Counted from the first letter of the stretch, positions 1 to 11,768 are shown. The stretch: 64,000 nt of DNA from Stomoxys calcitrans (GCF_963082655.1 NC_081552.1:126327494-126391493); one strand, 5' to 3'. The notes: generated by a model not told the origin, from the letters alone. Numbers and translations: made by a program.

Positions 1-205
1 TTGCCATCTGATCTCAAGGAGCTTTACAAATGGTGCAATACTAACTTGTTGGAACTTAACACTTGGCAATGTAAACATGTGTCATTCTTTCGGCTCAAGA
101 AGATAGATTCAAGTTATTATTTGAATGATTGTACAGTGGAATGATTGTATGTGGATTCTATTCATGATTTGGGAATCCTGTTGGACCAACTGTTAGATTT
201 TAGGA
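1..205 (+). pseudogene. Non-LTR retrotransposon RT fragment, left part
   Basis: Translating from base 1 gives LPSDLKELYKWCNTNLLELN, then a segment with SFFRLKK and SYYLND, and from base 145 VDSIHDLGILLDQLLDF. This order (W-C-x-x-N-x-L-x-L-N, then K/S-x-x-F-x-R, then xKDLGIxLDxxLxF) is the stretch just after the catalytic YADD motif in Jockey/CR1-like reverse transcriptases. A frame break lies near 140. The expected continuation, NKANKSLGFIKRLS, is found near 1480, so this piece and 1471-2125 were once contiguous and are split by a Penelope-like insertion. The RT catalytic motifs would lie upstream of the window. Clade assignment is tentative. Confidence 0.75.
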
Positions 206-1470
206 TATATATTTCTTCTTCGCAATATCTAACAGACGCATTAAATAACTTGACTAGAGATTCACAATACAACATAAAAGACGGGATAGAATTCAAATCA
301 AAAATCAATAACAAGGAAATCAGAGATAATGAGGTATTAATATCTTTCGACATTGTGTCTCTATTTCCAAGCATACCGGTTAATGTAGCCATAAATACTG
401 TAACCGAAAAATGGAAAAAACGCAAAGACGCCAAAGGATTTATTTATAGAATTGTTGACATTATGCATAAAGGATTCTACAATAGATATTTTACTTATGG
501 AAGGCATGCCAATGGGTTCGCCCATCTTCGATAATCGCCGATATTGTAATGGGAACCTTACTAGTCGCTTCAATTGAGAAAATGACAACAAAAACAAAAT
601 ATCTGACCAAATACGTGGACGATATATTTTGTGTATTGGAAAGAACGGAAGTGGAAAATACTCTAAAAGTTCTTAATTTCTTCCAGTCACAAGTCCAGTT
701 CACAATAGAATGTGAATCAAACAACAAATTGCCATATCTTGGCACAGTCGTCCAACGACATCAAAAAGTAAGTTAAAACTAAATTGGTGTCAAAAAGATA
801 TAGCATCTGGGAGACTCATAAATTTTTGTTCAAATCGTCTGAGAAGAATAAAAATAAATACGGCTACTAATTTCATCGACAAAGTACTAAAAATCAGTGA
901 CAAAACATAACGTCAAGAAAACGAAAGGAAATTCAACAAATACTTCGATTGAATGACTTCCCAAACAAAGCTATTAAGGATCTTATACAATTCGTCAATA
1001 ACACATCGAACAACGAAATGGAACCAACACCAACAATTTTCCAGGGTTTTCGGAAAGGTTTACCAATTCCAATATATACAACAGGGAAAAAATACCAGCT
1101 TGCTTTAAAAAGCCACAACACACTTAATAGTCAATTTATCAGGACTAAATCAAGGATGAAAAAGGAGGACAAATCAAATGTAGTTTATAAGATTAAATGT
1201 AGCGGAGATGAAGCTAATTTATGTCAAATGACATATGTAGGAACAACCAAAACGAAATTAAAAACAAGAACTTGTTCGCTGTAAAGGAAAAGTCGATTTT
1301 TTTGTTTCAAAATGTAATTATTTTCAAATGAATAAATGGTTTTTGACTTTTTTGTAAAATTATTTGTTTAAATTTATAGTTAAAACCCCTGCATTAAATG
1401 AAACACCAACAACTATTTTTGTAAATTGTTCGATGACCTCGAGCCAAACCAAGAAGACAAAGTAATTAAT
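206..1470 (+). mobile_element. Penelope-like element relic (RT plus GIY-YIG)
   Basis: Three frame-broken pieces are visible. First, RT: SQYLTDALNNLTRDSQYNIK, then EVLISFDIVSLFPSIPVNVA near 330-395. The FDxVSLFxxIP motif with its aspartate is the Penelope catalytic motif A. Second, at 505-640, GMPMGSP in one frame and IIADIVMG in the next, followed by YVDDIF, the catalytic DD pair. Third, near 1015-1280, a thumb/linker piece ending in SNVVYKIKCSG and TYVGTTKTKLKTR, which matches the opening GIY and YIG strands of the GIY-YIG endonuclease. At least two frameshifts lie between 490 and 550. The copy is dead and probably 5'-truncated. The first coding frame (145-534) runs on from the host non-LTR frame into Penelope sequence with no stop. 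Confidence 0.85.
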
Positions 1471-2125
1471 ATATTTTTCCAATAATAAAGCTAATAAAAG
1501 CCTGGGATTTATCAAGCGTTTGAGTAAAGAATTTTTAGATTGATGATAACTTAACAATTATATATTACATTTGTGCGTAATACTTGATAATATGGGTCTA
1601 TTATATGGGATCCGGCCTATTCTATTCACTCAAATGTGATAGAGTCTGTTCAAAAACAGTTTCCTTTTATTTGCCTCAGGAGACGTGGCTGGTTTCCTCG
1701 GGTCTTCCCTCGTATGAATTCAGATTAAACTTTATTAAATTACCTACATTAAAAAGTTGACGTACGATGCTAAATATTACTTTCCTTCTAAAAATTATGC
1801 TAGGCGAAGTTATCTCCGATTTCATTTTAAATAGAATTTATATAAATGCTCCTTTTAGACCATCCTGTAACTAATAGCTACCCTTTACTCCGCCTCTTTG
1901 TTGTATTTAATAATTTTTATAATCTTTTTGATCTCTCTGAAAATCGTGATTCTGTTAAAAGAAAGTTGGTACAGTACCTTAATACATAGTTTTTGTTTTT
2001 TCATTTAGTCAAATTTTTTTAATATATTTGTATTGTATATATATTTAGTTTATAATTTATTATGTAATTAATTGAGTCTACAAGGATTGTTTAATGTATA
2101 GACTTAAAAATGAATAAAAAATGAT
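1471..2125 (+). pseudogene. Non-LTR retrotransposon 3' part (C-terminal RT region and 3' UTR)
   Basis: NKANKSLGFIKRLSKEFLD is readable from about 1480. After a break comes YGSIIWDPAYSIHSNVIESV near 1590-1650, the YGxxxWxP signature of the Jockey/CR1 C-terminal region. The piece RDSVKRKLVQYLNT, near 1950-1985, is a typical protein end. Frameshifts and stops interrupt the whole stretch. The A/T-rich tail has GAATAAAAA near 2110, a plausible polyadenylation signal and 3' end. It continues the fragment at 1-205. Confidence 0.75.
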
Positions 2126-3192
2126 TTTGTCTTACTTAAGGCGAAAGTTTAAAATATGTCCCTTTCCGAGTTTAACATCCGCATTCGACCGAGCCGCTCA
2201 ACTTCGGACTGTTCTTTGATCAGTCAAAAAAAGGAAAACATCTATAACGATTGTAGTTATTCGCAAGCCCAAGGACCTGCCTGGGATTATTTTCTTGTAT
2301 ATGTAAAAAGTGATGTGCAATAGCGTGAGTATATTTACCATAACAAATCTATTGCTCAAATACTTACCCTTTCTTTGTAGTAGGACAGACACTAGAGAAT
2401 AATTACTGATCCAGTACACGAGTATTCGTTTCCGGCTATCGAAGCACTTTTGCAATCAAAGAATTTTTTGTTTTACAACAAAAGAATGGTACTTTTACCT
2501 TAGCCGAAGCTGCAAAAGTATTTATAATAAACAAAATTGGTTACGTTCAAAAATGCTACGTTTATGGCTTACGTTTGATATGTTGAAGCGAAACATTAAA
2601 CGGTTACAGTAAAAGAAAAACTTTGTGATAAAAGTATTTTGTTTGTCGTAAAAACGTCCCAAACGTTTTATTTTTTTTTGCGTGTATGCAGAGATTGCAC
2701 TATTCTATTTATTTCTACGTCAAAATTAGAATTAATCGCTGTTAAAAAACAAAAATTTGATCCATTTGGACCTCAGCCACAACCTTCTGCGTCCTGTCAT
2801 TGGATTATCTTATTAAACTCACCGATTTATATTGCGTCCATTGGAACTGTTTTGCCCTTCAAACTCATAAATCAAAATTATAAATTGGATTCTATATGAA
2901 CTGTACCGAAAAAGTTGAAACAGACGTATGTTACACGTTTGAAGTTAAATCAAGCAGAAGATAATACCACCAAAATCGTATGAAAAAATTCATTGGGCTT
3001 AGATAGATAAAACTATTTCATTATATTATCTGTGCTGTAAGATAAAGGTAAATGCTTGTACCCCCAGCAAGTGCATCCCGAATACATTGTACGCCTCACA
3101 AAACCAAATAAAAACTTATGTACAAAAAAATTTTGTATAAAATTTTATAGTTTGTTGTCCGCTCCGATGAGCCTTTTTTCCATTACAAAGAA
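2126..3192. other. Gene-free stretch, no recognised feature
   Basis: A/T-rich sequence between the non-LTR 3' end and the first family A copy. Open frames are short (under 90 codons), lack recognisable motifs and have composition expected of noise. No internal repeat shared with the rest of the window was noticed. Confidence 0.5.
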
Positions 3193-3990
3193 AACAAGTA
3201 AAAAGGCGTTAAGTTCTGCCGGGCCGAACTTTGTATACCCACCACCTCAGTTGTATATGTAAACCACCTTTAATTAAATTCCGGTGAAAATTGCATACCT
3301 TATGTCCCATAGCAGTTATATCGGAATATGATCCGATTTGGACCAAATACTAATAAGTACATGTCACTGTTCAATTGTGTATAACAAAATAATGGTCTTT
3401 TTAGTAACTATATCTAAACATAAACCGATCTGAACCATATACAACATGGATGTCGGAAAGCCTAACATATGTCAATGTGTCAAATTTCAATTAAATCGGA
3501 TTATAAATACGCCTTTTTGGGGCCAAGACTTTAAATCGAGATATCGGTCTATACGGCAGCGATATGCAAATCTTGATCGATCTAGCCCAAATTGCAGAAG
3601 TATGTGGAGGGGCTTAACTTAACTCTGTGTCCCAAATAATGCAGAAGTATGTCAAGGGGCTTAACTTAACTCTCTGTCCCAAATTTCTGCAACATCGAAA
3701 AATAAATGCGCTTTAATGGGCCCAAAACATTAAATCGAGAGATCGGTCTTTATGGCAGCTATATCCAAATCTGGGCCGATTTGAGCCAAATTGACGAAGT
3801 ATGTTGAAGGGCCTAACACAACTCACTGTCCCAAATTTCAGCAAAATCTGATAATAAATGTGGCTTTTATGGGCCTAAGACCCTTAATAGAAGGATCGGT
3901 CTATATGACAGCTATATCCAAATCTGGACCGATCTGGGCCAAATTCACGATATAGAAAGGCCTAACACAACTCACTGTCCCAAATTTCAG
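3193..3990 (-). mobile_element. Family A HINE-like element, 3' portion only
   Basis: Starts with AACAAGTAAAAAGGCGTTAAG and the palindrome region (here TTCTGCCGGGCCGAAC, one arm mutated), then TATACCCACCACCT. Several degenerate internal units follow, each carrying ATCGGTCTATATGGCAGCTATATCC. The mini-me/microsatellite end is missing: the copy stops at about 3990, where family D sequence begins. The junction shares the word TCAGCATCGTGCTC with D copies, so microhomology may have been involved. Confidence 0.8.
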
Positions 3991-4600
3991 CATCGTGCTC
4001 TTCTTTCAAAAACCATTTGTTTAAACCCCATATTGCCATTGGTTTAGGGAAGTTTACGCGATGAGGCGTCCCCCAAACACATGGCCCAAAATAGGTTATC
4101 AAATTCGTTTTCTAATCTTAAATGCCACATATTGGCATGGTCGAAAATTTTTTTCCCTTTCGGGGTGTTTTGGGAAAGGGGTGATGCCCTAAATACATGG
4201 TCCTACATTTGGATATCAAATTCGTATTCTACTCCCAAATACTTTCATTTGAGCCCCATTTTGCGATGGTCACTAAAAAATTGTTGTTTGTGGGGTATTT
4301 TGGGAAAGGGGTAGACCCCCGAAAAATGGTTCCGAAAATGGGTATCAATTTTTGCTCTATCCCCCCAATACCTTTCATTTAAGCTCCACATTGTCGATAA
4401 ATATGCCCGATTTAGGGGTGTTTTGGGGATTGGGGTGGTCCCCCAAACACTAAGCCCGGAAAATATATCAGCAAAATTTTATTTTCATTTATTTGAACCC
4501 CATTGCTCTCAAAATTGGATATCAAATTCGTTTTCTAATCTTATTTAAACTCCTTATTGCAAAAGTCAGCAAATATGAGCCGGTCACGTTTGCCGACTAT
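3991..4600 (+). repeat. Family D copy, left arm of a large inverted repeat
   Basis: Degenerate modules alternate an ATTTGAGCCCCATATTGC-type word, a GGATATCAAATTCGTATTCTAC-type word and a GGGGTGTTTTGGG-type word in plus orientation. The same modules recur in reverse complement at 4810-5440. Open frames here (for example 4197-4382) are repeat read-through, not genes. Confidence 0.8.
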
Positions 4601-5739
4601 GGAAATATGGAGCTCAAATTAAAGGTATTTGGGAGTAGACCACGTATCTGATATTGACATTAGAGACCAACTGTCTAGCGGACATCCCACCACCATAACA
4701 ACCACCAAATAGAACGTATTTGCTCACCAAGACAATATGGTTCTTAAAGAGAGTGGAGCTAAATATTCCTAGTTTTTAGGGCCAATACCCCAAACCGGAT
4801 TTTTGCAACAAGAAGTTTAAATGAGATTAGAAAACGAATTTGATATCCAATTTTAAGGGCAATGGCAATATGGGGTTCAAATAAATGATATATAGATATA
4901 TGAGAATATAGCACGTTGCTGATATATATTCAGGGCTTAGTGTTTGGGGGACCACCCACTCCCCAAAACACCCCTAAATCGGGCATATTTACACACCATG
5001 TCAATGTAGAGCTTAAATGAAAGGTATTGGGGGGTAGAGCAAGAATTGATACCCATTTTCGGAACCAATTTTCTGGGGGTCTACCCCTTTTCCAAAATAC
5101 CCCACAAACAGAATTTTTTTGCTGACCATCGCAATATGGGGCTCAAATAAAGATATTTGGGAATAGAATACGAATTTGGTATCCAAATGTAGGACCATGT
5201 ATTTAGGGCATCACCCCTTACCCGAAAAACCCCCAAAGGGAACAAATTTTTCGACCATGCCATCATGTGGCTCAAATGAAAGGTATTTGAGATTAGAAAA
5301 CGAATTTGATAACCTATTTTGGGGCCATGTGTTTGGGGGACGCCTTATCCTGTAAACTTCTCTTAAGCCAATGGCAATATAGGGTTTAATTAAATGGAAT
5401 TTGAGAGAAGTGCACGATGCTGATATTTTGTCAGGGCCAAGTACCTAGGGGACCACCTCTCCCCCGAAAACACCACTAAATTAGACATCATGAGAATATC
5501 GGGCTGAAATGAAGTATTTTAAGGTTGGAGTACACCTTGCATCCAAACCTTAATTCGTAGACCAATAAAGATCATATGAGATTCAGATAAAGGCACTTAT
5601 ATTGTTAAACTGTTAGTCAATTTAGCATGGTATTTCACTAACAGATCATTAATTGTCGAAAATAGATATTCCAAGGAAACTTTTGTTCCATAAAAAGTAA
5701 AGGAAGGCGTTGCGGAGCGGGCCCGGGTCAGCTAGTTAC
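4601..5739 (-). repeat. Family D copy, inverted, with intact 5' terminus
   Basis: Read on the minus strand this begins at 5739 with ACTAGCTGACCCGGGCCCGC and proceeds through the standard D 5' leader (GGAACAAAAGTTTCCTTGGA) into the modules. Its interior is the reverse complement of 3990-4560, with corresponding positions summing to 9395 near the centre. The spacer between the arms (about 4570-4800) is also D-type sequence. Fold-back of a transcript would give a hairpin with arms of roughly 570-600 bases. Confidence 0.8.
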
Positions 5740-7245
5740 AATATAAAAGCCTTTATTTGAATATCATCGGAGAGTTCAGGCTCATTTAAGTTTGGATTCT
5801 AAAGATACTTTATATGAGCCCGATATTCACATGGGGAGTTTGGGAGTGGGAAAACCCCAGGGTTGTGGTTGGTGGCTTTTGAGGTGGTGTGGACCCATAG
5901 AAACGTGGTTCCGAAAGTGGGTATGCATTTCGTGATGTACTTCCAAATACCTTTTATTTGTGCCCCGTATTCCATGATCGGTAAGTATTTTTGTCGGATT
6001 TAGGGGTGTTTTGAGGACTGAACTGATCCCACAGATAATTAGCCCGGTGAAAATATCAAATACATGGTCCCACATTGGGATATCAGATTAGTATTCTACT
6101 CCCAAAAACTTTTATTTGAGCCCCATATTGCGATGGGCAGCAAATAATTGCCGTTTGTGGGGTGTTTTGGGAAAAGGGTAGACCCCCAGAAAATTGGTCC
6201 CGAAGGTGGGTATCAATTTCGTGCTCTACTCCCCAATACCTTTCGTTTGAGCCCCACAGTGGCATAACGGTAAATATACCCAAATTAGGGGTATTGAACC
6301 CCATATTGCCAATAGCCTCTAAATTGGTTATCAACATCGTTTTCTTTTCTCTCCAATACCTTTCATTTAAACTCCTTATTGCAAAAGTCAGCAAATATGT
6401 CCGGTTTGGGGTATGGGCCCTAAAAACTATAAATATCGTGCTCCACTATCTTTAAGACCCAAATTGTCATGGTGAGCAAATACGACCTGTTTGAGGGTTG
6501 TTATGGGGGTGGGACGTCACCTAGACAATTGGTCCCGAATGTTGATATCAGTTTCTATTCTACCCTAAAATACCTCTTATTTGAGCTCCATATAGCAATG
6601 GTCAGCAAATACGTCGTATTTGAGAAGTTTTATGGAAGTGGGGTGGCCTCATATACACTTTTTCCCAAAGACTTTTAATTTGAGCCCCATATTGCTATGG
6701 TCGTCCCTCCCCAAAAACACTCTTTGGGGATGTTTTTGGTTAGTGGCGGCCCCGATTTGGTCCGACAATTGGATATCAGATTCGTATTCTCCCCTCAAAT
6801 ACCTCTTATTTGAGACCCATATTGCCATGGTCAGTAAATAAGTCCTGTTTGGGGGAGGGGGCGGACCCCCAGAAACATGGTCCCACATTTGGATATCAGA
6901 TTCGTATTCTATTCGCAAATACCTTTCATTTGAGTCCCATTTTGCCATAATCGGTAAATATGTCCGAATTAGGGTTTTTTTGGGGGGTTGGGATGGTCCC
7001 AACAAATTTGGTCCGACAATTGGGTATCAAATACGTTTTCTAATCTAAAATACCTTTTATTTGAGTCCCATATTGTTGTGAAATTTGGATGCAAAATTTT
7101 TGTTTTTGGGTTACTGTATCAGATATGTGGTACCCTTTTTTCATCACGGGATCATTATGCACCATCTGAGAAAATTACAGGAAAATCGGTCCAGCTGTTT
7201 TTTACCCTATACGGAATATACATGCAACCAAACCGCCGCTCCGCA
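5740..7245 (+). repeat. Family D copy, modular interior and 3' end
   Basis: Plus-oriented D modules repeat the words for 'TTTGAGCCCCATATTGC', 'TATGTCCGATTTAGGGGTG' and 'GGATATCAGATTCGTATTC' at spacings near 130 bases. The 3' zone carries GGATCATTATGCACCATCTG and the degenerate AAATCGGTCCAGCTG...CTATACGGAA near 7140-7225, which is the D 3' block. Open frames such as 6162-6455 and 6988-7545 are periodic read-through with repeated peptide words (FEPHIAMVSK-like) and no family signature. Confidence 0.75.
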
Positions 7246-8068
7246 GCGACCAATAATGATGCGTTGGATAGGAGTACTCAAAATTTTGAAATTTCTGCCT
7301 TATTTCAGTTGAAAATGTATTCCAATTTTCCTGTGGCTTTTTCTACCGTCAAATACCTCTTATTTAAACCCCACATTGCAATGGTAAATAAAAATTCTAT
7401 TTGGGGTGTGGTGGACCCACAGAGACTTGATCGTAAAAGTGAAAGCCAATTTCGTGCTCTGCTCCCAAAGACCTTTCATTCAAGATCCATATTGCAATGG
7501 TCGATAAATATGTTCGATTTGAGGGGTTTTTTGAGGGTGGGGTGACTAACGAAACACTACGTCCCACAACTGGATATCAGGTTTATTTTCTACTCACAAA
7601 TACCTTAAATGTGATACCCATATTGTAGTGATTGGTCTATAAATCCGTGGGCGGCCCTCCAAAGCGCCCACCCTAGATTTTTGTTTTGAGGTTACTGTAA
7701 GTGTGTAAACAAAATTTCGCTTAAATCGCCCTACCCATCTCCGAGATCTGGTGTTTTTTTAAATCATTTAAATCATGGTTCAAATAATTACGCAAACAAC
7801 CGCAAAAAAATTCCTATTTTTTTTCTTTATTCAAAGGACTAATAGGTTGTCATAGCAAATATAAATGCTGTATGATACATTTTAACCACTCTGCCCTCTC
7901 TGGTTCATGTTGGCTTCTCCGAACAAGCGCCATCTACTGGCTGCTTTCTGAATCCAATTGTAAACAGCCTGTAGATAACGCTAATTAAAATGCTAATGGT
8001 ACTCGCTTGGAGTGGTAGTTATCTATAAAAGGCTATTTGACTACCTATTAAATTGTCATCATTTAGTC
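7246..8068 (+). repeat. Family E copy, left part
   Basis: Starts with a GGAGTACTCAAAATTTTGAAAT-like leader shared (reverse complement) with 29940-30005, then D-like modules. It then has the E-specific block: TTGCCATCTACTGGCTG-like words, GTTGGCTTCTCC, and the end CATCATTTAGTCTTTTT. The copy is interrupted by the family A element at 8069-9186 and resumes at 9187. Confidence 0.7.
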
Positions 8069-9186
8069 TTTTTATACCAACCACCGAAGGATGGCGGTAT
8101 ATTAATTTTGTCATTCCGTTTGTAGCACATCGAAATATCCATTTCTGACCCTATAAAGTATATATATTCGTGATCAGTGTAAAAATCGAAGACGATCTAA
8201 TCATGTCCGTCCGTATGTCGGTTGAAATCACGCTACAGCCTATAAAAATAGAGATATTGAGCTGAAACTTTGCAGAGCTTCCGCCGGTCTTTTATGGGTT
8301 TTAGGCCCATAAAAGCCACATTTATTATCCGATTTTACTGAAATTTGTGACAGTGAGTTGAGTTAGACCAGTCGACATCTTTCTTAAACTTGGCCCAGAT
8401 CGGTCCAGATTTGGATATAGCTGCCATATAGACCGATCCGCCGATTAAGAGTCTTAGGCCCATAAAAGTCGCATTTATTGTCCGATTTTGCCAAAATTTG
8501 GGACAGTGAGTTGTGATAGGCCCTTCGACATTTTCCTTTAATTTGGCCTAGATCGGTCAAGATTTGTATATAGACCGTGCCATATAGACCGATCTCTCGA
8601 GTTAAGGGTGTGGGCCCATAAAAGACGCATTTATTGTCCGATGTCGCCGAAATTTGGGACAGTGAGTTAAGCTAAGCCCCTCGACATATTTCTACAATTT
8701 GGCCTAAATTGACCAAGATCTTGATATAGCTGCCATATGGACCGATCTCTCGGTTTAGTTTTGGGCCCATAAAAGCGCAATTAGTGTCCGATTACGCCTA
8801 AATTTATATTTGTATTTGGATATAGCTTCCACATAGACCGATATCTCGATTTAAAGTCTTGGGCCCCATTAAAGGCGCATTTATAATTCGATTTAACTGA
8901 AATTTGACACAGTGACTTATGTTAGGCTTTTCGACATCCGTGTCGTATATGGTTCACATCGGTTTATTTTTAGATAAAGCTACTGAAAATACCAATTTTT
9001 TTGTTATACACAATTGAACAATCACATGTACTTTATAGTATTTGGTCCAAATTGAAACATATGTCGATATATCTGCAATAGGACATAAGGTATGCATTTT
9101 TCATTGGATTTTGATGAAAGGTCGTTTACATATATACCTGAGGGCGTGGGTATCCAAAGTTCGGCCCGGCCGAACTTAATGCCTTA
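8069..9186 (+). mobile_element. Family A HINE-like element, nearly full length
   Basis: 5' end TTTTTATACC with CACCGAAGGATGG...GTATA able to fold back. Next come the core GACCCTATAAAGTATATATA and TGATCAGTGTAAAAATCGAAGACG, the microsatellite remnant GTCCGTCCGTATGTC, a run of internal units, and the 3' block with GGGCGTGGGTATCCAAAG. The palindrome GTTCGGCCCGGCCGAAC follows, then AATGCCTTAG. It is inserted in family E: the flanks match the uninterrupted E copy around 29100-29165, apart from about 40 bases missing here. Confidence 0.85.
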
Positions 9187-9478
9187 GTGCTAAAGAACTA
9201 ATTTGCCTGTTTTCATATTTTGTGCAGTCGCGACATTTCATTTAAGTCCCATATTGTCCCGATTGGTCCACTTTTATTTTTGGTAGTACTTTTGGGGTAA
9301 GGGGGAGGGTCTGGTCCTTAAGATATCAAAAAATTATATAGTCTATTGCTCCTTCCGGACTACTCCCCATAATCTGTGAGAATTTAAAAAAATCGGTTTA
9401 GGCGTTTTTGAGTCTATACGGAACAAACATATTTACAAACCCACAAACAAACAAACACAAATTCATTTATATATTTAG
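9187..9478 (+). repeat. Family E copy, right part and 3' end
   Basis: Resumes the E copy interrupted at 8068 (AAAGAACTAATTTGCCTG is the reverse complement of 29110-29127 with few changes). It ends with AATCGGTTTAGGCGTTTTTGAG, then (CAAA)n-like ACAAACCCACAAACAAACAAACAC and TTTATATATTTAG. The next E copy starts immediately with ACTAGCTGAGCCCAGG. Confidence 0.7.
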
Positions 9479-10747
9479 ACTAGCTGAGCCCAGGCCAGCT
9501 CAGTTGTGTCCGATAAAGCTATGTTGTAGAAAAATATTCTTAATTTGGAAATTTTTAACCTAATTTCAGTTAAAAATGTTTTCCAATATTTCTACTCTCA
9601 AATACCTCCTATTTAAATCCCAATAAGTAAAAGTCCTGTTAAAGGGAAACGTGGATCCCCAGAGACTTGGTCTTAAAAGTGGAAGTCAATTCCGTGCACC
9701 GATTTAAAGGATTTTTTGGGGTGGGGTGACGCACGAAACTCTTAGTCTCACAATTGGATATCATATTCGCTTTCTTCTCTCAAATACCTTTTGGAGTGGC
9801 TTAATGCTTATAACATTGATCATCATGTGGTAGTTGTTTATAAATAACTATATTAAATAGGTTGTGCGCCACACTCCATCTGCAACTGGAATTCATATTT
9901 GAATGACGTACTCTACTCAAAAATATCTATCATTTGATCCCCCATAGTTTTAATTGGTCAAATAATCTATTGGACGATTTTTACAGGTAAAGCACCACCT
10001 AGATTCTTGGACGCAAAGTTTAATGTCGTATTCGTAATCAACTTCTAAATACCTTTCATTTAAGTCTTATATAGCTATGATTGTGTGAAATATCCATTTG
10101 GGGTTGGGGCTCCCAGCAAATACTTTGACATTCGTAATCTTCTCCCGAATACCTTTTGTTAGAGTTCTTTATTGATATGTATATCCAATATGTTTTTTTG
10201 GGGGGGTGTTGGGGTTGGATTGGCCCCCGGGTTCCTAAGACCCAACTTTTAATACTATATTCGTATTCCAATCTCCAATACCTTTCATTTGATACCCATT
10301 GTGTCTCGATCGGTCAACCTCGATTTTGGGTGATGTTTTTGGGGTAACGGAGGAGGGTCCACCCCCTTCCAATATCAACAAATTATATTGCCTATTCCTC
10401 CGACCAATTTCGTAATCTACTCCCGAATACCTTCCATCCGAGTCCCATATCGTCCAATAAACCTATATAAGGTTCCAATCCAATTTTAAATATGAAATTC
10501 GTAGTCTACTCCTGAATACATTTCATTTGAATCCCATATTGTCCCGATCGGATCACTTTTTTTTGGGGTGTTACTATTGACATCAATAAATTATATAGCC
10601 TATTGCTCCTTCCGGATCATTCCCCACAATCTGTGAAAATTTGAAAGAGATCGGTTCTGCCGTTTTTGATTCTATACGGAACAAACAAATTTACAAACCC
10701 ACAAACAAGCACACAAACATCCAAACAAACAAACAAATACAAATTAA
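9479..10747 (+). repeat. Family E copy, complete 5' and 3' ends
   Basis: Begins ACTAGCTGAGCCCAGGCCAG, a variant of the D start. It has modules with CTCAAATACCTCCTATTTAAA and GGATATCATATTCGCTTTC, and ends AAGAGATCGGTTCTGCCGTT, then a (CAAA)n tract at about 10680-10740. A family B element follows directly. Confidence 0.75.
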
Positions 10748-11766
10748 TTTTTATACCCTCCACCATAGGATGGCGGGTATACTAATTTCGTCATTCTGTT
10801 TGTAACTACTCGAAATATTCGTCTGAGACCCCATAAAGTATATATATTCTTGATCGTCGCGACATTTTATGTCGATCAAGCCATGTCCGTCCGTCTGTCC
10901 GTCCGTCAGTCTGTCGAAAGCACGCTAACTTCCGAAGGAGTAAAGCTAGCCGCTTGAAATTTTGCACAAATACTTCCTATTAGTGTAGGTCGGTTGGTGT
11001 TTTAAATGGGCCATATCGGTCCACGTTTTGATATAGCTGCCATATAAACCGATCTGGGGTCTTGACTTCTTGAGCCTCTAGAGTGCGCAATTCTTATCCG
11101 ATTGGAATGAAATTTTGCACCACGTGTTTTGCTATGATATCCAACAACTGTGCCAAGTATGGTTCAAATCGGTTCATAACCTGATATAGCTGTCATATAA
11201 ACCGATCTTGGGACTTGAATTCTTGAGCTTCTAGAGGGCGCAATTCCAATCCGATTTGGCTGAAATTTTCCACGACGTATTTTATTCTTACTCTCAACAA
11301 CTGTGTCAAATAAGGTTTAAGTCGGTTCATAACCTGGTAAAGCTGCCATATAAACCGATCTGGGATCTTGACTTCTTGAGCCTCTAGATGTCGCAATTAT
11401 TATCCGATTTGAATGAAATTTTGTGCGACGGATTCTCCCATGACCATCAACATATGTGTTTATTATGGTCTGAGTCGGTCTATAGGCCGATACAGCCCCC
11501 ATATAAATCGATCTCTCTCTTTTTCTCTTTTTCTTCTTGAGCCCCCAAAGGGCGTAAATCTTATTCGAATTGGCTGACATTTTACACAGGTCTCCAACAT
11601 ATAATTTAATTGTGGTCCAAACCGGGCCATATCTTGATATCGCTCTAATAGCAGAGCAAATCTTTTCTTATATCCTTTTTTTGTCTAAGAAGAGATGCCG
11701 GGAAAAGAACTCGACAAATGCGATCCATGGTGGAGGGTATATAAGATTCGGCCCAGCCGAATCTTA
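10748..11766 (+). mobile_element. Family B HINE-like element, full length
   Basis: 5' TTTTTATACCCTCCACCATAG folds against GGATGGCGGGTATA. Then the mini-me core with TATATATTCTTGATCGTCG and (GTCC)n/(GTCT)n at about 10885-10915, then CGAAAGCACGCTAAC. Internal units carry GATATAGCTGCCATATAAAC and TTCTTGAGCCTCTAGA. The 3' block has GATCCATGGTGGAGGGTATA and ends at GGCCCAGCCGAATCTTATA. The last ~20 terminal bases (…CACGCTTTTACTTGTT) are absent: the mariner derivative at 11769 abuts here. Confidence 0.85.
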
Positions 11767-11768
11767 TA

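Noticed and set aside
6988..7545. 185-codon plus-strand open frame
   Set aside because: Read-through from family D 3' block into family E leader; peptide words repeat those of other D copies.
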